This document shows, in pieces, positions 58,920 through 64,000 of a stretch of DNA of 64,000 bases. The stretch covers positions 124,001-188,000 of the forward strand of contig WSYJ01000033.1 of NCBI GenBank assembly GCA_020186115.1, written 5' to 3'. Position numbers and translations under genes: made by a program. A model generated the notes under the pieces. That model had not been told where the DNA came from. It did no database searches and was given only the letters and a program-made list of their open reading frames with translations. Origin of the DNA: Histomonas meleagridis (lineage: Eukaryota; Parabasalia; Tritrichomonadida; Dientamoebidae). Positions within the stretch are counted from its first letter, which is position 1. Every line of letters starts with the position of its first letter.

Positions 58920-59636
58920 TTACAAAAGATTGCATGACGTTTGGTGTTGGTTTTCTTGTTCTTTCTTTTGTTCGTTTTCATTGATACTTTTGCTTTCGCT
59001 TGAACCTGTTTTCGCAGTTGCGCTTTGACTTGTACTATCGCTTTCACTTGGACCTGTTTTTGCATTAGCACTTTCGCTTACTGTAGAATCATCACTTTCC
59101 TCTTGATGAGAGACAGCAGCCAAAGCAGATAAAAATACGTCATCAACATTAGTATTTGTTAGAGATGAGCATTCGATGTACTTATACGCTCCAATACACT
59201 CTTTCATTGCTTGCCCATCTTTTGTTGGAATAGGCTTTATGTTGGGGTTATTTGGATCTTCAACAAAAGTATCTCGAAGATCTTTCTTGAGACCAACAAG
59301 AATAATTGGTGCTTCTGAATTGAAATCATGAACTTCTTTGGCCCATTTTGTAGAAACCCTTTCTAATGATTGGGGTTCGATTAAAGAAAAACAAATAATA
59401 AATACATCAGCACCGTCATATATCAATGATCGAACTTCTTCATACTTTGACTGTGATAAAGTGTCAAATGGCTTTATATCTATTGGGTTATTTTGGAAGA
59501 GTATAGTTTTAGAAAAATTATTGGTCTCTACTGGAATATAATCTTTTGGAAACCAGCCACTACAAAAAGTTATTATAAGGCTTGATTTTCCAACTTCGCT
59601 TTCTCCAATAACTACACATTTGATAGATTCATTCAT
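58920..59636 (-). CDS. Atypical Rho-family GTPase
   Basis: 238 residues. P-loop GESEVGKSSL at 11-20. Switch I is YIPVETNNF, with Val36 where Rho proteins have the invariant Mg-binding Thr (YIPTVFDNY in Rac). Switch II is FDTLSQSKYEEVR: Asp58 is kept, Ser61 replaces the invariant Gly of DxxGQ, and Gln62 is kept. Guanine contacts are GLKKDLRD instead of TKxDLRD. The Rho insert helix region (VEDPNNPNIKPIPTKDGQAMKECIGAYKYIECSS) is typical of the family. The tail is Ser/Glu-rich with an internal repeat (SESANAKTGPSES, SQSATAKTGSSES) and ends CNLL, a CAAX box. It may be a nucleotide-locked or pseudo-GTPase like Rnd/RhoH proteins. Confidence 0.85.
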   Translation of the reverse strand: MNESIKCVVIGESEVGKSSLIITFCSGWFPKDYIPVETNNFSKTILFQNNPIDIKPFDTLSQSKYEEVRSLIYDGADVFIICFSLIEPQSLERVSTKWAKEVHDFNSEAPIILVGLKKDLRDTFVEDPNNPNIKPIPTKDGQAMKECIGAYKYIECSSLTNTNVDDVFLSALAAVSHQEESDDSTVSESANAKTGPSESDSTSQSATAKTGSSESKSINENEQKKEQENQHQTSCNLL

Positions 59637-59720
59637 TTGAGAATTTATAAATTTTGTTGTTAACGTCTTTTTGTCGAAAGTAAACGGTTTCTTTCACGGC
59701 GGTTGTAAATTTTTTTGCGA
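59637..59720. promoter_or_regulatory. 84-bp divergent promoter with AAACGGT
   Basis: It separates the Rho-like start (minus) from the TEX261-like start (plus). AAACGGT is at 59684-59690 and GGCGGTTGT follows; GTTAACGTC lies nearer the Rho gene. Both genes must share this short region. Confidence 0.5.
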
Positions 59721-60284
59721 ATGGGACTGTTCTCCATTCTGAATGGAATTTTCGAATTTATGGTGACTGTTTTCATGGGACTTTGCTGTGCTACAGCCAT
59801 GATATATTATGCAATGTCATTTGTTGAAGAAAGAATTAATTTTTTCATCAAACATTTAAAGAGAGCAACAATATTGATTTTAGTGCTTTCACTATTATTA
59901 CCATTTGCTGGCTTCCCGAAGCTTGTTTATTTCAGTGTAATGGGCGCAAATGGAATGTGGTTAAGCATCTTATATAATGGATTTCCTTTTGTCTCTTTAT
60001 TAAGACCAGATTTTCTAATTGCTTCAGCTTTTACAATTTTAGCACATTGCTCATTTTTATATACATTTATTTGTTATGTCAGTGTAGGTAGCTTTTTGAT
60101 AATATCATACTACTTTTTATTTGTTTGGGCTATACCAATCATTCTGATTTTATCTTTAGCATCTTTAGATGATGGAGAGGAACATGTGAAATCACATCCA
60201 AAGAGTATTTGGAGCGATTTCTTCAAAAATATGTTTTCAAAATTCAAGTCTATCACTCCACATAAAGGAAACAAATTTGAGTAA
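59721..60284 (+). CDS. TEX261/SVP26 family endomembrane protein
   Basis: 187 residues from the ATG at 59721. Four or five membrane segments. YYAMSFVEERINFFIKHLKRA matches the TEX261 'YYLAELIEEYTVxxxRxIKY' block, and NGFPFVSLLRPDFLIASAFTILAHCSFLYTF matches '[28 protein letters not shown]'. SVP26/Erv26 is a COPII cargo adaptor that exports specific Golgi glycosyltransferases and other type II proteins from the ER; TEX261 is its animal homolog. The tail after the last helix is longer and basic (FKNMFSKFKSITPHKGNKFE). Length is close to the family norm (~190). Confidence 0.85.
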   Translation: MGLFSILNGIFEFMVTVFMGLCCATAMIYYAMSFVEERINFFIKHLKRATILILVLSLLLPFAGFPKLVYFSVMGANGMWLSILYNGFPFVSLLRPDFLIASAFTILAHCSFLYTFICYVSVGSFLIISYYFLFVWAIPIILILSLASLDDGEEHVKSHPKSIWSDFFKNMFSKFKSITPHKGNKFE

Positions 60285-60666
60285 AAAGCTATTCTTTCAT
60301 GCAAATTCAAATTTAGAATTAAACAAAATGAAAATTATGTATATGTAAACCTTTACATTTTCCTTTTTCTTTTATTTGTTTTAAAATGTAATTGGGGATT
60401 TGTTGGTGAGAGATTTTTTTTAATATATTGCAGCTGGTTTCAATCATGTAAATTTGATTCAAATTTTAGTTAAATAGAAACTAAAATTTAGACGCATAAG
60501 GTTATTACAAAGAAATAAAATTAATGTTTTGCAGATCAGATTAATATTACGACCAAAGAATTATGAAATTTAAAATTGTAATTCAAAAGTTGAGAATCAA
60601 TTATTAAAAAAAAAAAACTAAAATAACAAATGTATAAATATACTTTTATTTATATTTTTATTCATT
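60285..60666. other. Intergenic AT-rich region between convergent genes
   Basis: 382 bp of mostly T- and A-rich sequence. No gene seen. Confidence 0.5.
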
Positions 60667-62148
60667 TCATACGTCATCCACAGTTGCTACAGTAAGTTCA
60701 TCATCTTTATATTCTTCGAGTGGTTTCTCTGTCTTTGTTGCATTCATCTGCTTTAATGTTTCTTCTACCTTTGCTTCCCTGTTAACAAAGCTCTGGAGAG
60801 GCAAATCGACGAGTGCAATTTCCCTCTTCCAATTTGCAAGTTGTTCATTTCTCTGTTCCCAATTAAGTCCTCTCTTAATTTCCAGTAATGCCTGTTGTTG
60901 CTTTGTTATAATTTTAATAAGTGGTCTGAGTTCATTTGCAATTTGATTTTTCTGTTGACTATGAAGAACAGATTCAAGCTTTACCCTAATAGAATGTATA
61001 AATTCCGGGAATGCAATTGATGTACCTTGTAACATTAAATGAGAAAAGAATAACTTTTTAATGCGTTCCAAGGCTTCATGACAAAACTCGACGGAGAACG
61101 TTTGTGGTGATAAAATTTCATCGTTCCATTTAAACTTAACGTCTCCTTTACAACTAACGGTGCAAACGAACTGAATGGCCTCGGCCATCCAAGAAAGCAA
61201 TGGGACAAAAACATCAAATTCTTGGGAAATGGTATGGATTAGCAAACATATCCGAATTTGGAAGGGAAGATATAACTTAATGGGAAAGTTCTTAAGTAAT
61301 GGAAGTACTGTGGTAATGAAAGGATGAATAAAACGACGATCTTGAGTACCAATGATATAACTTGTAATAAGTTCTACTGTGGTATAGAGGGACCAAGAAA
61401 TAAACGTTTTTGATGTTTGTTGCAAGGCATCAATTGTCTCAGCTGCAAGCTTCTGAATGAGATTTTTGATGAAAGGACATGATTGCTCATTGAATTGAAT
61501 GTAAAAATCTGCAACTCGTGGAAGAAGTGATTCAACTAAATTAGCATTTGCATATGAGCTGAGTTGTAAGTATATATTACGAATGGTCATTGACTGAAGT
61601 TGTTCCTCAAGAACTGTTTTTTCAAATAACTTGAAAATTATGTTATTATATGATTGTTTCAATAAACCAACTTTAGTTGCATTGGTAAATGCCTTCTTGT
61701 AAACATCAGGATCTGCGTGCTGTATCATTGTTCCTAATGCATTGCAAAAAATTTTGAATAATGGTTTTTCTTTTTTGAATTTATCGAATGAATCAAAAAT
61801 AGCAGCTGCCAATTTCTCGAGTAAATCGGTAACCTTCTGTTTTTTAACCGATCCTTCCTTACTACTATCATATATTTCAACAAGTTTTGGGATAAGATTT
61901 GTCAAAATTGATAAAGTTGGATTCTCACTCAAATCGTCATCCAAAGCGACAGCATTTTTATACCCAAAAATGCCAAGAATAATATCAACGGCTTGAGCCA
62001 AAGAGAGAGGATTTGAAGATTTGATTCCATTTAATAAATTTTCAATGAATTCATTATCAACAACGATAAGGTCATGTTGTTCTTCTTCCTCTTCAACTAA
62101 TTCTGGTTGTTCTTCTTCCTCTTCTTCTATTGGTCGGAGCTCAGCCAT
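60667..62148 (-). CDS. NOC2: NOC2 family ribosome-biogenesis protein
   Basis: 493 residues. The N-terminus is very acidic (EEEEEEQPELVEEEEEQHD) and the rest is alpha-helical. The diagnostic Noc2 region is at ~255-330: TFISWSLYTTVELITSYI, then RRFIHPFITTVLPLLKNFPIKLYLPFQIRICLLIHTISQEFDVFVPLLSWMAE, matching 'YNWQFVxCLxLW...LxPLIYPLVQVxxGxIxLxPTxRYYPLRFHCxRxLxxLSxxTGTFIPVLPFLLE'. NOC2 acts with NOC1 or NOC3 in maturation and nuclear export of pre-60S ribosomes. The C-terminal charged helix is typical. Its promoter is shared with RPB12. Confidence 0.8.
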   Translation of the reverse strand: MAELRPIEEEEEEQPELVEEEEEQHDLIVVDNEFIENLLNGIKSSNPLSLAQAVDIILGIFGYKNAVALDDDLSENPTLSILTNLIPKLVEIYDSSKEGSVKKQKVTDLLEKLAAAIFDSFDKFKKEKPLFKIFCNALGTMIQHADPDVYKKAFTNATKVGLLKQSYNNIIFKLFEKTVLEEQLQSMTIRNIYLQLSSYANANLVESLLPRVADFYIQFNEQSCPFIKNLIQKLAAETIDALQQTSKTFISWSLYTTVELITSYIIGTQDRRFIHPFITTVLPLLKNFPIKLYLPFQIRICLLIHTISQEFDVFVPLLSWMAEAIQFVCTVSCKGDVKFKWNDEILSPQTFSVEFCHEALERIKKLFFSHLMLQGTSIAFPEFIHSIRVKLESVLHSQQKNQIANELRPLIKIITKQQQALLEIKRGLNWEQRNEQLANWKREIALVDLPLQSFVNREAKVEETLKQMNATKTEKPLEEYKDDELTVATVDDV

Positions 62149-62218
62149 TGATTTTGGAAAAACCGTTTATTGATTTAACGGCCGAAAAATTGAGACAACT
62201 TTACTTGGTCGTGCGCAT
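62149..62218. promoter_or_regulatory. 70-bp divergent promoter with paired Myb-like motifs
   Basis: Between NOC2 (minus) and RPB12 (plus). On the minus strand AAACGGTT lies at 62161-62168, and on the plus strand TTTAACGG at 62174-62181. The two motifs point away from each other, one per gene, as if each core promoter used its own copy. Confidence 0.6.
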
Positions 62219-62359
62219 ATGCCTGTGGAATACACTTGTGCTAATTGCGGTAAAACAATTCTTGTTGAAGCAAAGGGTGACGTAAGGTGCGATGCATGTA
62301 AATGTACAGTTCTTTATAAGAAAAGAAAGCAATCGAAAATGATATTCCAAGGGAGGTGA
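62219..62359 (+). CDS. RPB12: RNA polymerase subunit RPB12 (RPABC4)
   Basis: 46 residues and stop, too short for most gene callers. It has CANC and CDAC as a C4 zinc ribbon (Cys7, Cys10, Cys24, Cys27) followed by TVLYKKRKQSKMIFQGR, matching the RPB12 end 'IMYKKRTKRLVVFDAR'. RPB12 is shared by RNA polymerases I, II and III. It starts 70 bp from the NOC2 start codon. The spacing, zinc cysteines and exact C-terminal signature make this a confident call. Confidence 0.93.
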   Translation: MPVEYTCANCGKTILVEAKGDVRCDACKCTVLYKKRKQSKMIFQGR

Positions 62360-62583
62360 TTTTTTTGGGAAAAATATATGTCTGAAAGTAATGTTCGTAA
62401 AGAGTTAATACTGATATTTTTTGAATTTTATAAAATTATTAAATTTTATATTAAAGTATGCAAATTTTCTCGCTCAAACCCTAAGATCATTCATTCCTTA
62501 TTAGTGGCTTTTTTAATTACAAATATTAAATTTATTTTTGTTATCGTATTTTCTTCTTAAATTAAAAGTATTGGAACTCTTAA

Positions 62584-62721
62584 TGTATCACTACCCAAGG
62601 TAACATCAAGCCAATACGTCAACAACGTTTCGTGATCGTCATTCCAAACGAATTACCTCATGAGGTAATTACTGTAAAATTAAATGAAAATTTAAGAAAA
62701 AAAAAATTAAGTGGAATCTAA
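62584..62721 (+). other. Possible gene remnant with a perfect palindrome
   Basis: A 45-codon open frame reads NIKPIRQQRFVIVIPNELPH... and ends GI-stop. It has protein-like composition but no ATG and follows a stop codon, so it could be a relic or a 3' exon. The upstream open frame at 62378-62560 begins MSESNVRKEL but is in another frame and AT-dominated. Function not recognised. Confidence 0.3.
62651..62670. repeat. 20-bp perfect palindrome
   Basis: AATTACCTCATGAGGTAATT reads the same on both strands over 20 bp, and it does not extend further. It lies in a possible coding relic. It could bind a dimeric factor, be a hairpin, or be chance. Confidence 0.6.
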
Positions 62722-62895
62722 TGCTTTAAGTAATATTTTACAAGTAACTTAAAAACATTTGAAATCATTTTATCAAATAATAAAGTGTATCATGAACCAT
62801 GATAACAATATAGTAAAAATAATTATGATGTTGTTTACTAAACTTATACAGATCTATATTGAGATCTTTCACAATTAACTTTAATATGAAAAAAG

Positions 62896-62899
<4 letters not shown>

Positions 62900-62982
<83 letters not shown>
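62900..62982. repeat. CA/TG dinucleotide microsatellite
   Basis: About 41 CA units with a single interruption (TACA near 62931). Simple-sequence DNA; length is likely to vary between strains. Confidence 0.98.
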
Positions 62983-62987
<5 letters not shown>

Positions 62988-63018
62988 CCCTAAATTTTAT
63001 TAATTAATCCTTGGGGAG

Positions 63019-63999
63019 TTAATTTTCATGTAATCTCAAATTTGGGTTAATCGTTATCATAAAATCGAAAATTGTACTTTCATCTTTTGATATTTTTAAC
63101 TTAGGATCCTGGAGAATACACCTTGAAGCATATCTAATTGATGCAATACACCTCGGTCCATATTCACAAAGATTATAATCATTAGCATATATTGGCAAAA
63201 GTATTGTAGATTCATTCGAATGCTCAATAGTCTTGTTCAATAAATGCATTTCAAATTTGTATACAAATTTGTCTATGGTTTCTGTTGTAAAGAACTCATT
63301 TCCAAGTGTGAGAAGATATAAATTTTCGTTTGCTTTTATATGTATTTTATCTTCTTTTCTTCTTATTGTTGTAATAAATATTGCATTCTTTCCTATCGAC
63401 GATTGTAATTTATTAAGTTCTTTTGGTACTTGTGTGGGTGGTAAAATGTTCTTTATATATAAAATATTGATAGGTTTATCAATTGGTAAAGTTGTAGATC
63501 TTTTTTTATTATACCTTTCGAATCTACTTAATGTTTTTTGTACATTAATTTTTTCATAAAGTATATAGTTTCCAGAATCTATAAATTGAATACCAAATAT
63601 TGATTGAAAGAATAATCTTGAATCTTGATCTGGTTGTTCATAAAAGACAAATGATATTACACCTGAGTATTTGATAAGATCACTAAATGTATTAAATATT
63701 TTGGGTTTAATATTAATTAAATTTCGATCCCAAATAAATGGATATAAAGTAGTGATCAAATTTTTTTCAAGTTGAGTTGATTTATTTAAATGATTTTTAA
63801 AGAGTATCGCAATAACAATTCTTGGAATTGAAAATCCTAATCCAAGCCATGGAATGTATGATAATATATCAAAGGCTTTTCCAACCTTGCCTTGAAATAT
63901 CCATTTTTTTTCACTAAGTTTTTTCCCATCTTCCAAGTATTGTTTCCAATCACTATTATTATATATCAAGTAAGATGTTAAATCACGCTGAATTTCATA
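63019..63999 (-). CDS. Unknown protein, 5' end beyond the window
   Basis: The frame is open from the stop at 63019 to the window edge, so the start lies outside. About 326 residues are visible. Near the visible N-terminus comes WKQYLEDGKKLSEKKWIFQGKVGKAFDIL, then a hydrophobic stretch (YIPWLGLGFSIPRIVIAILF) that could be a membrane-associated helix. The middle and end have alternating beta/alpha character (INILYIKNILPPTQVPKELNKLQS; NAIFITTIRRKEDKIHIKANENLYLLTLGNEF). No family recognised. The C-terminus contains a Cys-containing segment (CEYGPRCIASIRYASRCILQD). Confidence 0.6.
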   Translation of the reverse strand, partial: YEIQRDLTSYLIYNNSDWKQYLEDGKKLSEKKWIFQGKVGKAFDILSYIPWLGLGFSIPRIVIAILFKNHLNKSTQLEKNLITTLYPFIWDRNLINIKPKIFNTFSDLIKYSGVISFVFYEQPDQDSRLFFQSIFGIQFIDSGNYILYEKINVQKTLSRFERYNKKRSTTLPIDKPINILYIKNILPPTQVPKELNKLQSSIGKNAIFITTIRRKEDKIHIKANENLYLLTLGNEFFTTETIDKFVYKFEMHLLNKTIEHSNESTILLPIYANDYNLCEYGPRCIASIRYASRCILQDPKLKISKDESTIFDFMITINPNLRLHEN

Positions 64000-64000
64000 A

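Noticed and set aside
62765-62983. Poly-Cys/Val open frame
   Set aside because: It is only the CA/TG microsatellite read in frame.

Overview
This window looks like nuclear DNA of a parabasalid protist, most likely of the Tritrichomonas type. The call rests on four things: AT-rich, almost intron-free, tightly packed genes using the standard code; BspA-like leucine-rich surface proteins; large ankyrin proteins of the trichomonad DUF3447 type; and a Mutator-like element. No ribosomal RNA or organellar DNA was seen. The species call is inference from gene families, not from a marker gene.

Layout. 0-1 kb: a 21-bp tandem array carrying a Myb-type motif, with no gene. 1-7.1 kb (all minus): a Ser/Thr-rich single-pass surface protein, a Cdc20/Cdh1-type APC/C activator and a GCN2-type eIF2alpha kinase. 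7.5-14.2 kb (plus): a beta-helix protein, a coiled-coil protein and a WDR62/MAPKBP1-like WD40 protein. 14.3-15.6 kb (minus): RPB6 and a MINDY-type deubiquitinase. 15.7-20.1 kb: a broken BspA-like surface gene split by a 2.7-kb degenerate Mutator-like element with 41-bp terminal inverted repeats. 20.6-27.6 kb: a helical-repeat protein, a TTC5-like TPR protein, a TMEM181/Wntless-like membrane protein, an ABCB half-transporter and a type I membrane protein. 28-30 kb and 36-38 kb: two ankyrin genes facing each other, with glycogen debranching enzyme and a broken actin-like gene between them. 38-45 kb: cyclophilin, a small CAAX protein, Moco-sulfurase-like enzyme, VPS60/CHMP5, two small unknown genes, tRNA-Glu(UUC), an ankyrin relic and a 51-bp tandem array. 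45-54 kb: CYFIP/Sra1, an atypical Rab, an amino-acid permease and a kelch protein. 54-64 kb: a 1314-residue surface protein, an atypical Rho GTPase, TEX261/SVP26, NOC2, a 46-residue RPB12, a CA microsatellite and a 5'-truncated unknown gene.

Most genes are housekeeping and independent. Recurrent themes are small-GTPase, actin and membrane traffic (Rab, Rho, CYFIP, VPS60, TEX261), cell-surface proteins, and a promoter motif AAACGG(T/C) found close to many start codons.

The strongest candidate for something undescribed is the ankyrin architecture. In two genes nearly every ankyrin unit is an intact ~90-nt open block cut off from the next by an AT-rich, stop-containing insert at the same codon position. 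Seven of the nine inserts are exactly 80 nt. The inserts show no consistent GT-AG ends. A third relic at 44.5 kb carries the same insert sequence next to an ankyrin block.
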